A stretch of 64,000 bases of DNA from Hamadaea sp013361475 (GCF_040654195.1 NZ_JBFAHM010000021.1:27054-91053); one strand, 5' to 3'; shown: positions 36,194 through 45,499, numbered from the stretch's first letter. The notes: generated from the sequence alone by a model not told the origin. Made by a program: numbers and translations.

Positions 36194-38557
36194 TCAGCGG
36201 AGCGTACGCAGGTCGATGGCTTCGGCCATCGCGCGGTAGCCCGCGTCCGACGGGTGCAGGTGATCACCGGAGTCGTAGGCCGGATTGATCTGCTGCGGGT
36301 CGGCCGGGTCGCGGACGACGGCGTCGAAGTCGACGACGGCGTCGAAGTCGGCGCTGGTGCGGATGAACGCGTTGACGGCCTGCCGCACGGTCTCGCGCTC
36401 CTCGGTGTAGGAGCGCCAGCCCTTGATCGGCGTGATGGTGCCGACGACGACCGTCAGTCCCTGGGCGTGCGCCTGGGCGGCGAGTTGCTTCAGGGCGAGC
36501 TTCAGGGTCTCCGGGTCGGGATGGGCGAGGTTGAGGATGTCGTTGACGCCCTCGAGCAGGATGACCGTCCGGGCTCCCGACGTGGTCAGCATGTCGCGCG
36601 ACAGCCGGGCGTACGCGTTCGGCCCGCCGATGCCGGTTCCGACGCTGCTGTCCAGGATCCGGTTGCCGCTGAGGCCGCTGTTGACCACACCGAGCTTGGT
36701 CGGCCCCGGCTCGGCCGCCAGGCGGTCGGCCAGGAGGTCGGGCCACCGCTGGTTCAGGTTGAGGGTCGACCGATCGCCGTCGGTGATGGAGTCGCCGAAG
36801 GTCACTACCGTGCCGTGGAGCAGGTTCGACTGGACGTCCACGCCCGTCACGTAGTACCACGCCGTGGTCGGCTTGCTGAAGGCGGCGCCGGGCTCGTCCG
36901 CCGCGTGATCGCCGTCCGGGGCGATGAACGAGGTCTGGTACGCGCGCGGATGTTCGGTCACCAGCCCGGATTCCGCCGGGGTGTACACGGTGACCAAGAG
37001 GTCCCCGTCTGCCGGGACCGAGAGGGTGACCGGGTCGCTGAGCACTTCGCCGCCGATCGGGATCGTCACCGACGGCGAGCCGCCGAAGGTGACCTCCCGC
37101 ATGGTGCCCGCGACCGCGTCCGGGCCGTCGGAACGGGCGGCGATCGCCACCGTCACCCGTCCCATCAGGACCGGAGCTGTGCCCAGCGCGTTCGACAGGC
37201 GTACGCGGGCGGCGTCGCCGCCGACGCTGGTGTGCACCACGTTGCGGATGGACTGGTTCGGCAGACCGAGGTCGGCGCCGGGAGTCGTCCGCGCCATCGC
37301 CGTCTGCCAGGTGCTCGCCCAGCGGCCGGCCGGGTGTCCGGTCAGCTTGCCGAGGTCGACCGCCGCCGCCATCGCCTGATATCCGGCGTCCTTCGGGTGC
37401 AGGTGGTCGCCGGAGTCGAACTCGGCCCGCAGCCTCGTCGGCGTCGCGGGGTCCCGGAGCGCCGCGTCGAAGTCGGCCACGGCGTCGAAGACACCACTGG
37501 TACGGATGAAGTCGTTGACCGCCTGGCGTACCCCTTCCAGCTCTTCGGTGTAGTTGCTCGACCCGCCGAAGGGCGTGAGCGTGCCCCCGGTGATCCGCAG
37601 CCCCCGGGCCTGAGCCTGGACCGCGATCTGGCGCAGGGCCGCGATGATCTCGGACGGCTCGTGATGCTGGGGTTGGCCGCCGATGTCGTTGATGCCCAGC
37701 AGCACAATCAGCGAACGCACGCCGGTCGCGGTCAGCACGTCCCGGTCCAACCGGGAGACGGCGTTGGGGTTCCAGGTGTTGGAGAGCAGGCGGTTGGAGC
37801 TGATACCGGCGTTGAGCACGCCGAGCCGGGTCGGCCCGTCCTCGGCGATCAACCGGTCGGCCAGGTAGTCCGGCCAGCGGTGATTGGCGTTGCGGGTGGA
37901 CGCGTTCCCGTCGGTGATGGAGTCGCCGAAGGCCACGACCGAGCCTTCGGCTTCGCTCAGGACGTCCACTCCGGCCAGGTAGGGCCAGAAGGTGATCGCG
38001 CTGGTGAACGCCGCCCCCGACTCGTCTGCGGCGTGGTCGCCCGCGACCGACAGGTACGACGTCTGATTGGCCACCTGGTGATAGGTGACCGGACCGGATG
38101 CGACCGGTGTGTACACGCTGACCAGAAGGTTTCCGTCCTCCGGCACGGCGAAGGGCAGCGGATCGCTGAGCACCTCGCCGCCGGCGGGAATGGTCACCGA
38201 GGACGCTCCGCCGAAGGTCAGCGTACGCATCGAGCCGGCCACCGCACCGGGAGTGTCGGCCGCCGCGGCGAGCGCCACCGTCACGGCGTCCATGCGTACT
38301 GCGGCGGTGCCGAGGACGTTCGTCAGCGTGACGCGTACGCCGGAGCCGCCGACGCTGGTGTGCACGACGTCGCGGATGGTGCGGTCTGCGTACCCCGTGG
38401 GCAGATTGGGCACGGTGCCGGTCGCCGCCGCGGACCAGGTGCCGACCCAGTCCTCCGGCGTCGGACTCGGCTCCGCCGCGGAAACCGGGCTGATCGGGCC
38501 GAATACCAGAGCAAGCGCGGTACCGGCGGTTAGCAGCAGCTTCTGGACATAGGACAT
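36194..38557 (-). CDS. Secreted protein with two tandem SGNH/GDSL esterase units
   Basis: The 787-residue protein has a signal peptide (1-28) and two copies of one ~380-residue unit (about 35-406 and 409-787). Each unit starts with a beta-sandwich (RDVVHTSVGG or RNVVHTSVGG). An SGNH hydrolase follows with block I FGDSITDG (Ser213 and Ser590), the Asn of LLGINDI or LEGVNDI, and block V DSGDHLHP with the catalytic Asp/His. All catalytic residues are kept in both, so both halves should be active. Relatives deacetylate polysaccharides. It is divergent from the sialidase, suggesting joint use of acetylated sialoglycans or other glycans. Confidence 0.9.
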   Translation of the reverse strand: MSYVQKLLLTAGTALALVFGPISPVSAAEPSPTPEDWVGTWSAAATGTVPNLPTGYADRTIRDVVHTSVGGSGVRVTLTNVLGTAAVRMDAVTVALAAAADTPGAVAGSMRTLTFGGASSVTIPAGGEVLSDPLPFAVPEDGNLLVSVYTPVASGPVTYHQVANQTSYLSVAGDHAADESGAAFTSAITFWPYLAGVDVLSEAEGSVVAFGDSITDGNASTRNANHRWPDYLADRLIAEDGPTRLGVLNAGISSNRLLSNTWNPNAVSRLDRDVLTATGVRSLIVLLGINDIGGQPQHHEPSEIIAALRQIAVQAQARGLRITGGTLTPFGGSSNYTEELEGVRQAVNDFIRTSGVFDAVADFDAALRDPATPTRLRAEFDSGDHLHPKDAGYQAMAAAVDLGKLTGHPAGRWASTWQTAMARTTPGADLGLPNQSIRNVVHTSVGGDAARVRLSNALGTAPVLMGRVTVAIAARSDGPDAVAGTMREVTFGGSPSVTIPIGGEVLSDPVTLSVPADGDLLVTVYTPAESGLVTEHPRAYQTSFIAPDGDHAADEPGAAFSKPTTAWYYVTGVDVQSNLLHGTVVTFGDSITDGDRSTLNLNQRWPDLLADRLAAEPGPTKLGVVNSGLSGNRILDSSVGTGIGGPNAYARLSRDMLTTSGARTVILLEGVNDILNLAHPDPETLKLALKQLAAQAHAQGLTVVVGTITPIKGWRSYTEERETVRQAVNAFIRTSADFDAVVDFDAVVRDPADPQQINPAYDSGDHLHPSDAGYRAMAEAIDLRTLR

Positions 38558-38691
38558 AGTATCTCCTCCCCAGGTTGGGGAAGAGTGTGCCTCTCGGCTT
38601 CCCCGCAGTCAACAGGTGAATCCCTTGCAGCACAGCCACAAGGCTCGATGCAGCAAGCGGGTCTTGTGGTGCTCCGGACGTGGGACGTAGG

Positions 38692-38703
38692 ATGTCCGAA
38701 CAT
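38692..38703. promoter_or_regulatory. Imperfect palindrome in the GDSL/sialidase divergent region
   Basis: ATGTCCGAACAT pairs with itself at 10 of 12 positions. It lies in the 187-bp gap between the two divergent secreted-enzyme genes, about 45 nt before the sialidase start, where a shared operator would be expected. Confidence 0.3.
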
Positions 38704-38747
38704 TTCGTCCATGTTTCCTGAGCTCGTGCTCGGAGGTATCGCACTTG

Positions 38748-40640
38748 ATGACGAGACAAAGACACCACCGTTTCCTGTCCACCGTCGTGGTCGCGGCACT
38801 CGCCGCCGCCACCCTGCTCACCGGCTCGGCGGCGTACGCCGCCGAGCCGTATCACGAGGAAGGAGCGGTCTACACGGCGAAAGCGGACGGCTACTTCTGC
38901 TACCGGATTCCGGCGATCGTCAAAGCCGCCAACGGCGATCTGCTCGCCTTCGCCGAAGGCCGCATCAACAACTGCGACGATCGGGGCAACATCGATCTGG
39001 TGCTGAAGCGGTCGCATGACGGCGGACGCACGTGGGGCCCGCTCCAGGTCGTGTCCCGGGGCAACGGCGACACGCACGGCAACCCGATGCCGATCGTCGA
39101 CGAGCAGACCGGCCGCGTCGTGCTGTTCACGACGCACAACCCCGGCACCGGCAGTGGTGGGCGCGTACCGTTCCTGCAGGTCAGCGACGACAACGGAGCG
39201 AGCTGGAGCGCACCCCGGCAGATGTCGGAGCTGATGCGGCCCGAGTGGACCGCCTGGTACGCCACCGGCCCGGTGCACGCCATCCAGCTCAAGCGCGGCC
39301 CCCACGCCGGCCGCCTCGTGATGAGCGCGAACCACGAATCGATCGGACCCGACGGCCGCAGCGTGGCTGGAGTCCACCTTGGATACAGCGACGACGGCGG
39401 CGACACGTGGCACCTCGGCGCCAGCGCCGGCGGCGTCTCCGACGACATCTTCGTCAACGAGTCCACCCTCGTGGAGCTGACCGACGGCCGGATCTACGTC
39501 AACGTCCGCGAGGCCGGCACGTCGGAAGGCACGCGGGCGTACGCGATCTCCAGTGACGGCGGCGCGAGCTACGACGCGCCGTTCCAGATGGTGCCCGCGC
39601 TCACGATGCCGGTCGTGCAAGGTGCCCTGCTGCGCCTGACCGCCACCGACGAAGGCGACGCGCAGAACCGCATCCTGTTCTCCGGACCGGCCAACCCCGG
39701 CAAGCGGGAGGCGCTGACCATCCGGTCCTCCTTCGACGAGGCGAAGACCTGGGAGACCTGGGATCAGGGCAAGGTCATCAGCTGGGGTCCCGGCGGATAC
39801 TCCGACCTGGTCAAGATCTCCGACGACCCGGCGCTCGGACCGGTGGCCGGCGTCCTGTACGAGAGCGGCGTCGCCGCCCTGTACGAGGTCATCCAGTTCG
39901 TGCGGTTCAACGAGGCGTACCTCGACACCCCGAACGGCACGCCGCCGAGCCTGCCGCCGGCGCCGCTGCCCGGTCCGACGACTCCGGACGTCTCACCGCG
40001 CTACGGCAACACCGCGTACGTCCGCGGTAACGCCACGCTCGGCGAGGGCCGGTTCGGCACGGGACTCGCGGCCGACGGCGTCGACGACTACGTCGAGATG
40101 CCCTTCAACCAGGCCGTCGACCTCGCCGACGACGAGTTCACGATCATGACGTGGTTCCGCTACAGCGAAACCTCCGGCAGCATCGTGATCTGGTGGTTCT
40201 ACCAGGTGGGTACGGGCGCCGCCCAGATCTGGCTGCGCGCCGAACCGGCGAGCAACCGCATCCGGGGCGTCATCGGAACCGGCCAGGGCGACGCCAACAT
40301 CACCATTCCGGGTGCGTACAACGACGGGCAGTGGCACCACGTCGCCGTGCAGCGGACGGCGACCCGGGTCACGGTCTTCATGGACGGCGCGACCGTCTCG
40401 GACCAGGCCGCGCCGCGCGGCTCGGTGACCACCGGCAAGGAATTCGGGATCAACAGCGTGTTCCTCGGCCGGCGCGTCGACGGTCTCAACAACACGTTCA
40501 AGGGTGGCCTCGACGAGTTCCGGATCTATGGCCGGGCGCTGACCGCCGACGAACTGACCGACATCCGCGAGCACAACACGCCGATCGCCGGGCAGCTCCG
40601 GCTCCGGCTGCCCTTCTCGGCCATAACGCCGCAGAGCTAG
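38748..40640 (+). CDS. Secreted exo-sialidase (GH33) with LamG domain
   Basis: After the signal peptide (about 1-31) the six-bladed sialidase domain has the arginine motif FCYRIPAIV (Arg53), the acid/base region FAEGRINNCDDRG, and Asp boxes SHDGGRTW, SDDNGASW and SDDGGDTW. It ends in the catalytic Tyr/Glu region around GGYSDLVKI. A Pro-rich linker (about 395-415) joins a LamG/concanavalin-like domain (VDDYVEMPF to LDEFRIYGRALT) that probably binds glycan. TTG 38745, one codon upstream, has a slightly better distance to GGAGG and may be the true start. The gene ends 6 nt before palindrome copy 2. Confidence 0.92.
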   Translation: MTRQRHHRFLSTVVVAALAAATLLTGSAAYAAEPYHEEGAVYTAKADGYFCYRIPAIVKAANGDLLAFAEGRINNCDDRGNIDLVLKRSHDGGRTWGPLQVVSRGNGDTHGNPMPIVDEQTGRVVLFTTHNPGTGSGGRVPFLQVSDDNGASWSAPRQMSELMRPEWTAWYATGPVHAIQLKRGPHAGRLVMSANHESIGPDGRSVAGVHLGYSDDGGDTWHLGASAGGVSDDIFVNESTLVELTDGRIYVNVREAGTSEGTRAYAISSDGGASYDAPFQMVPALTMPVVQGALLRLTATDEGDAQNRILFSGPANPGKREALTIRSSFDEAKTWETWDQGKVISWGPGGYSDLVKISDDPALGPVAGVLYESGVAALYEVIQFVRFNEAYLDTPNGTPPSLPPAPLPGPTTPDVSPRYGNTAYVRGNATLGEGRFGTGLAADGVDDYVEMPFNQAVDLADDEFTIMTWFRYSETSGSIVIWWFYQVGTGAAQIWLRAEPASNRIRGVIGTGQGDANITIPGAYNDGQWHHVAVQRTATRVTVFMDGATVSDQAAPRGSVTTGKEFGINSVFLGRRVDGLNNTFKGGLDEFRIYGRALTADELTDIREHNTPIAGQLRLRLPFSAITPQS

Positions 40641-40646
40641 GGGCGT

Positions 40647-40717
40647 GATCATTGCGTCAGCCATGCTGCTTCGCGCGACGAAATGTCCGTTCAACCAGCA
40701 TGGCTGACGCAATGATC
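40647..40717. repeat. Dispersed palindromic element, copy 2 (convergent 3' ends)
   Basis: Perfect 22-bp inverted arms at 40647-40668 and 40696-40717 flank a 27-nt core containing TTCGCGCGACGAAATG. It is the second copy of the element at 29068-29142, with the same arm and core sequence. It again fills the gap between two convergent genes (stops at 40640 and 40732). Confidence 0.88.
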
Positions 40718-40731
40718 TTGAGTGACGGTCG

Positions 40732-41874
40732 TCAGACGTCGGCTGCCGGGCGGCGTCGGCCCAGCGCCAAGAGCGTGCCGGCGATCAGCACCACGAACAC
40801 GGCCAGTCCACCGGCGACGAACCCGGAGTGGTCACTCGGCTCGTCGGCTCCGGCCTCGACCAAGGGATGCGCGGACTCGCCGGCGCTCGTCACCTCGACC
40901 GGTACGCCGGACGGCGAGACCACCAGCGTGGGCGACGCCGACGGGCTCACGGACGGCGATGGCGACGGCGACGGCGTACGCGACGGCGCAGTGCGCGACG
41001 TGGTGTTCCCGGACGACCCCGAGGTCCCGCTCGCGTAGCACCCGTTGACCGTGATCTTGAGCCGGAAGTTGTTGTTGACCTGATTCTGGTCCGACAAGGC
41101 GGTCGCCGTGCTCTCGCCGGGACCTTCGTAGCCGAGGGCGTACCCCTTGTCACAGCGGTCGATGCGTAGGGACAGCTTCACCGTCGCCGTCGCTCCGACC
41201 GCCATGTTCTCCTTGCGGCAGGTGAACGACGTGCCCGCCTTCACGCAGCCGACGCCACCGGCGTACGACATGCCCGGCGGCATGCGGTATGCGCTCAGCT
41301 CGATCCAGGGCTGCACACCCGGGCCGTTGTTGCGGATCGTGGTGGTGACCGTGACCACCTGACCGACGTCGCCTCGCGGCGTGGTCGAGGAGATCGCCAT
41401 GTCGGCCACGTCCGGCTCGCCGGCGATGGTGATCGATCCGGTCGCGTCCGGATCGGTCGGCGTCGGGCTGCCGGTCAGGTGCAGCTTCACCGTTCCGGCC
41501 CGGCCCGCCGGCGCTCCCGCGACCGCCTGGAAGATCGCGTACGCGGTCTTCTTGGTCTTGGACACCGTGCCGAACTTGCAGGTGATCTTGGTGCTCGTGA
41601 ACGTGCACGGCCCGTCCGCGCCGACGACGCGTACGCGGGCGGAGACCGCCGACGCGTCGAGGGTCACCACCGCATTGGTGATCGCCGTGGACCCCCAGGC
41701 GAGTACGCCGATGGGCACCCGAGTCGGCGAGCTGCTCCCGATCGAGGTACCTATGCCGCTGCCGTAGGTCACGAAGAACGGCGCTGCTCCAGCGGTGGCC
41801 GCCTGCGCGGCGACCGGCGCGGTCAGCGTACCGGCGAAGATCATGAGTAGCACGACGACAGCCCGGCGGACCAT
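40732..41874 (-). CDS. Secreted, membrane-anchored cell-surface protein with Ser/Pro linker
   Basis: The 380-residue protein has a signal peptide (1-25) and two immunoglobulin-like beta domains, of which the second resembles the DUF11/CARDB type (MAISSTTPRGDVGQVVTVTTTIRNNGPG). A Ser/Thr/Pro linker (SRTPSPSPSPSVSPSASPT) and a final membrane helix with a basic tail (LLALGRRRP) follow. This is the layout of a wall-spanning surface protein without a sortase motif. Function is unknown. ATG 41874 is 6 nt after GGAGGG; ATG 41880 is possible. Confidence 0.8.
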   Translation of the reverse strand: MVRRAVVVLLMIFAGTLTAPVAAQAATAGAAPFFVTYGSGIGTSIGSSSPTRVPIGVLAWGSTAITNAVVTLDASAVSARVRVVGADGPCTFTSTKITCKFGTVSKTKKTAYAIFQAVAGAPAGRAGTVKLHLTGSPTPTDPDATGSITIAGEPDVADMAISSTTPRGDVGQVVTVTTTIRNNGPGVQPWIELSAYRMPPGMSYAGGVGCVKAGTSFTCRKENMAVGATATVKLSLRIDRCDKGYALGYEGPGESTATALSDQNQVNNNFRLKITVNGCYASGTSGSSGNTTSRTAPSRTPSPSPSPSVSPSASPTLVVSPSGVPVEVTSAGESAHPLVEAGADEPSDHSGFVAGGLAVFVVLIAGTLLALGRRRPAADV

Positions 41875-41959
41875 CCGCATCCCTCCCCGTGTATCGATGC
41901 GGTGCCGATGGTAGACGAGGCGGCCCGGGCAGCGGAGCCCGGCCGGGCGGCGCACGACG

Positions 41960-41994
41960 GAGCGCCCGCCCCTCCGATCGAGGTGCGGGCGCTC
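41960..41994. terminator. Strong GC hairpin
   Basis: GAGCGCCCGC (41960-41969) pairs with GCGGGCGCTC (41985-41994), extended by a shorter inner stem. It lies just after the stop of the 42016-42420 gene on the minus strand. Confidence 0.7.
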
Positions 41995-42015
41995 GTCCGT
42001 GATCAGCGACGGCTG

Positions 42016-42420
42016 TCAGGCGGCGTCGAGCGCCGCGGTGATCTTGCGGGTCATGTCGGCCAGGACGGGGCTGACCGGCCGGCCGTCGAGTGCCGACTCG
42101 AGCGCCACCAGGACGATGCCCCGGTAGCTGTCCGCCTCGGCCGGGGCCTGCGCCTTGAGCAGGCTCATCGCCTCGGTCAGCGCGGGCAGCACCCGATCGG
42201 CCAGCTCGGCGACCGACTTGCCGCTCAGGTCCATGCCGCCCTTCTTCTCGGCGAGCACGTGCCCGACCGGACCGGTGGCCGAGGCCAGGGCGATCGAGCC
42301 GTTGGTGGCGATCTTGTGCGGCGAACCGCCCACCGCACCGGCGGCGGCCAGCAGGGACACCGCGCCGTACGCGCCGGTCCGCAGGGTCTGCTTGTCCTGG
42401 GCGGAGAAAGTGATGGACAT
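42016..42420 (-). CDS. Hypothetical soluble helical protein (134 aa)
   Basis: The protein is alanine-rich and helical with SIALASATGPVGHVLAEKK in the centre. It resembles unnamed short actinobacterial proteins with no known function. GAAGGAG precedes the ATG. The gene at 62576 has similar size and character but no clear sequence match. Confidence 0.65.
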   Translation of the reverse strand: MSITFSAQDKQTLRTGAYGAVSLLAAAGAVGGSPHKIATNGSIALASATGPVGHVLAEKKGGMDLSGKSVAELADRVLPALTEAMSLLKAQAPAEADSYRGIVLVALESALDGRPVSPVLADMTRKITAALDAA

Positions 42421-42553
42421 TTCGTGCTCCTTCGTCGTAGCGCCTGCTTCGTTCTCGATGCGTCTACGATCGGCCGCCGACCTGTCACGAGACCGTCGCC
42501 GGGCTGTCACGGCGCCTGACATGGCGACCGGCCCGGCTGGACCCCGAGCGGCA

Positions 42554-43273
42554 CTAGCGGTCCACGACCCGGCCCCACAGCCGGGACACACCGACGGAGC
42601 AGGTCACCAGCACGAAGCTGCCCACGACGTCGAGGACGTAATGGTTCGCCGTGGTGACCACGACGACGATCATCAGCACCGGAAAGAGCCACGCCAGCAG
42701 CGCCCACCGCGGACGGCGTACGCGAAGCGCGGACCAGACCGCGTACGCGCACCACAACGACCAAGCCACGTGCAGGCTGGGCATCGCCGAGAAATGATTG
42801 TGGTCGTCATTCGGATCCCGCGTGGCCGGCCCCCAGAGCGGGTCGTACTCGGCGACGATGTCGACCACGCCGGGCAGTACCAGCCGCGGCGGCGCCATGG
42901 GCAGCGCCCAGAAGACCGGCAATACCAGGATCGTCATGGCGACCAACGCGCGCCGGATCCGGCGGAAGACCTCCGAATGCCGCAGATATGTCCACACCAG
43001 AACGCCGAGCACCACGACGTAGTACGAGCGGTAGTAGATCACCGCCGGCTGGATGAAGTCCGGATGCCCGGTGAGCCACCGGTTCGCCGCCGGCTCGACG
43101 TCCACGTGCAGCGTGCGTTCGACTGCCCGCAGCGTACGCGCGTGGGCGAACGCGGAGGCCGGGTCCTTGCCCAAGGCGTTGTGCAGGCGGGTGAAGAGCC
43201 ACAGCCAGACAGCCAATCCGCCGAACGCGACCACTACGGCCCGGACTTCGGGCAGCCGAGAACGGAGCGCCAT
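42554..43273 (-). CDS. PAP2-superfamily membrane phosphatase / inositol phosphoceramide synthase-like
   Basis: The 239-residue protein has about six helices and the two PAP2 motifs: PSLHVAWSLW (Ser-x-x-x-His type, after HFSAM) and NHYVLDVVGS with His and Asp. This points to lipid phosphate hydrolysis or head-group transfer on the outer face. The start is ATG 43273; GTG 43282, overlapping the upstream stop as GTGA, is nearly as good. It ends the sigE-like operon. Confidence 0.83.
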   Translation of the reverse strand: MALRSRLPEVRAVVVAFGGLAVWLWLFTRLHNALGKDPASAFAHARTLRAVERTLHVDVEPAANRWLTGHPDFIQPAVIYYRSYYVVVLGVLVWTYLRHSEVFRRIRRALVAMTILVLPVFWALPMAPPRLVLPGVVDIVAEYDPLWGPATRDPNDDHNHFSAMPSLHVAWSLWCAYAVWSALRVRRPRWALLAWLFPVLMIVVVVTTANHYVLDVVGSFVLVTCSVGVSRLWGRVVDR

Positions 43274-43278
43274 CCACC

Positions 43279-44307
43279 TCACCCGACCACGTCGACGGTC
43301 GCGGTCGCGCCCGGCCCGCTCTTTCCTGCGGCCAGGACCAGTTCCCACCCCAGGTCCACCCGGCTGCCCGGATCGGCCGAGATCGTGCCCCGCATCTCGA
43401 ACCACACGCCGGTGAGCGCCGGGATCTTCGAGACGCCGCAATGAAGGCCGCCGAGCCGCACGGGATACGGGCCCACGCCGGTGACCCGCACCGCGTACGC
43501 CGGACAGGGCGCGAGATCGACGTCCGTGCCGCTGGGATTGTGCAGGACGACGTAGTAGGTGAACTCCTTGCCGCTGCGGACTTGAGCCGGTGCCCGGACC
43601 GCGACGCCCAGCGTCTCGCGAGGGCCGGGCAACGGCGGCCGATTCTGGGCGAAGACCTCCCAGGCGACCTGCAGCCCAAGGCAGTCGCCACGGACCCGGT
43701 CGTCGAGCTGGATATGCGTGGAATCGGCGGCGGCGAAGGAGAAGTCCAGGTTTTTGTACTCTTTCGCGCAGGCGCCCGGCGCGGCGATGGACACCAAGAC
43801 GCCGTCGCCAGGCTGCACCAGCGCCGAAATCTCGCCGGGCGACGACGTCCGCGATGTCGTTCGCCGCCCGTCGGGAGCGCTGACGGTCAGTCTCGGCTCA
43901 CCGGCGATGACGCAGGGTGCGTCCCCTTGGTATTCCAGCACGTAGGTCACATCGTCCGGCCCGTTGACCCACCGGATCGGGGATCCGGTCGCAAAATTCC
44001 GAGGCCGGCACTCGGCCGCACGTTGCGCCGGCGAAGGGGACGGCTCCACGTAGGGCATGTTCTGCCAAGGAACGACGATCGCGTTCGACGGCAGCTCGAC
44101 CCCCGGACCGGCCGGAGAGACCACCGGCCCGCCGATCGCCAGAACCGCCGCGAAAGAGCTCAGCGATCCGAACGCCCGCGCGACCCAGCGACGCCCCCGT
44201 CGAACGCGCATCCCCGCGTGCACCCTGGACACCGCGTCAGGCCAGGACGGCAGCGCGTACCTCGGATCATGCAGCACCCGCCGCAGCTCGTCCTCGAGGT
44301 CAGACAT
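43279..44307 (-). CDS. Membrane protein downstream of SigE-type sigma factor (possible anti-sigma)
   Basis: The N-terminal ~45 residues (MSDLEDELRRVLHDPRYALP, then VRRGRRW) are cytosolic, followed by one membrane helix and about 270 extracellular residues with two beta domains and three Cys pairs. This N-in topology beside a sigma gene is like an anti-sigma factor, but no ZAS zinc motif is visible. The start overlaps the sigma stop region closely. The external part resembles DUF4232-type domains. Confidence 0.7.
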   Translation of the reverse strand: MSDLEDELRRVLHDPRYALPSWPDAVSRVHAGMRVRRGRRWVARAFGSLSSFAAVLAIGGPVVSPAGPGVELPSNAIVVPWQNMPYVEPSPSPAQRAAECRPRNFATGSPIRWVNGPDDVTYVLEYQGDAPCVIAGEPRLTVSAPDGRRTTSRTSSPGEISALVQPGDGVLVSIAAPGACAKEYKNLDFSFAAADSTHIQLDDRVRGDCLGLQVAWEVFAQNRPPLPGPRETLGVAVRAPAQVRSGKEFTYYVVLHNPSGTDVDLAPCPAYAVRVTGVGPYPVRLGGLHCGVSKIPALTGVWFEMRGTISADPGSRVDLGWELVLAAGKSGPGATATVDVVG

Positions 44308-44830
44308 GCTCCCCGCCTCCTTCCAAGGCGACCCGGCCGGGCAGCGCCGCCCGCAGCCGCGCCAACGCCCGCGAGCTGTTGCTCTTGACCGTCCCGACGG
44401 CACAGCCGAGGACCTCCGCGACCTCCACCTCGGTCAGATCTTCGTAGAACCGCAGCACCAGGACCGCCCGCTGCTGACGAGGCAACGTCGCGAGCAACCT
44501 CCACATCGCATCGTCCGGCGGGTCGCCCTCCGGTCCGGCCCGATCCGGCACCACGTCGGTGAGCACCTCGCGCCTTCTCCGCCGGATGCCGCTGACGAAC
44601 CCGTTGACGATCGCCCGCCGCACGTACGCCTCCGGCATGTCCTGACGTCGCACCCGGCGCCAGGCCAGCCCGGTTCGTTCCAGCGCGTCCTGGACCAGAT
44701 CGGCGGCCAGATGCGGATCGCCGGTGAGCACATGTGCGAACCGCAGCAGCGCGGTGTGGCGCGCCCGGATGAAGTCGTCGAACTCCTCCGTGGCCGGCCA
44801 CGCCGCGGTGATAGGCGTCTCCCCGTTCAC
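44300..44830 (-). CDS. SigE-family ECF RNA polymerase sigma factor
   Basis: The 176-residue sigma factor has region 2 (EFDDFIRARHTALLRFAHVLTGDPHLAADLVQDALER) within residues 15-52 and region 4 (LPRQQRAVLVLRFYEDLTEVEVAEVLGCAVGTVKSNSSRALARL) in the last third. This is the SigE-like group (SigE70) common in actinomycetes. The GTG at 44830 starts the frame without a ribosome site. It is followed by the membrane protein and the PAP2 gene in one operon and may sense envelope stress. Confidence 0.9.
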   Translation of the reverse strand: MNGETPITAAWPATEEFDDFIRARHTALLRFAHVLTGDPHLAADLVQDALERTGLAWRRVRRQDMPEAYVRRAIVNGFVSGIRRRRREVLTDVVPDRAGPEGDPPDDAMWRLLATLPRQQRAVLVLRFYEDLTEVEVAEVLGCAVGTVKSNSSRALARLRAALPGRVALEGGGEHV

Positions 44831-44995
44831 ACGTCCTAGACGGTCGACCGCCGTGGAGGGTTGCATCCGGTACGGACAGCGGTACGGAGCCCCGCCCGGC
44901 ATCGGAATTCCGTACGCACCCCGATGCCCGCAGACCGCGTACTCCCTAGGTTTCCAGGCAGTCTTCCTCTTCTCTGGCAACCTCTAGGAGTTCTG

Positions 44996-45499
44996 ATGTC
45001 GATGCGTTGGGCGGCGGTGGCGGCGATCGCGATCGCGCTGACGGCGGGCGCGAGCGGGTGCGGCGATTCGACCGAGACGGGCGGCTCCGGCACCGGCGCC
45101 GGGGCCTCCTCGGCGGGCAAGGACTCGAAGGCGAAGGGCGTCAAGGCGTGCGACCTGCTGACGCCGGCCGACGTCGCCGGGCTCCTGGGCGCCGACTCGC
45201 CGAAGCCGTCCAAGCAGTCGGCCAAGGAATGCGTCTACACCAGTGGCACCAAGCTGGCGCAGATCGCCGTCGAACCGGGCACCTTCGACCCGTCGATCCT
45301 GGAGACGGCGTTCCGGGGCCGGGCCGTGAAGGTCGAAGGGCTGGGCGACGTCGCGTACACGTTCAAGAATCAGGCCATCGGCCAGACCCACGTCTGGGCC
45401 AAGGGCCAGTATCTGACGCTGTCGGTCTCGGCGACCACGGCCGATGACACCGTCGCGGCGTCCAAGCAGCTCGCCGAGGCGGCGGTCGGCCGACTCTGA
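44996..45499 (+). CDS. Lipoprotein, DUF3558-like (167 aa)
   Basis: The signal ends in a lipobox (GASGC), then a Gly/Ser linker. A domain starting KACDLLTPADVAGLLG and containing ECVYTSG with a Cys pair fits the DUF3558 layout of actinobacterial lipoproteins. AGGAG precedes the ATG at good spacing. It is followed by a strong hairpin. Confidence 0.78.
   Translation: MSMRWAAVAAIAIALTAGASGCGDSTETGGSGTGAGASSAGKDSKAKGVKACDLLTPADVAGLLGADSPKPSKQSAKECVYTSGTKLAQIAVEPGTFDPSILETAFRGRAVKVEGLGDVAYTFKNQAIGQTHVWAKGQYLTLSVSATTADDTVAASKQLAEAAVGRL

Noticed and set aside
36146..38533. 795-codon plus-strand frame
   Set aside because: It is antisense to the tandem GDSL gene and low in complexity.
36264..39620. 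1118-codon minus-strand frame
   Set aside because: It runs through two real genes in another frame, a common effect of high GC content.
40955..41000. GACGGCGATG-like short repeats
   Set aside because: They encode the Ser/Pro linker of the surface protein.
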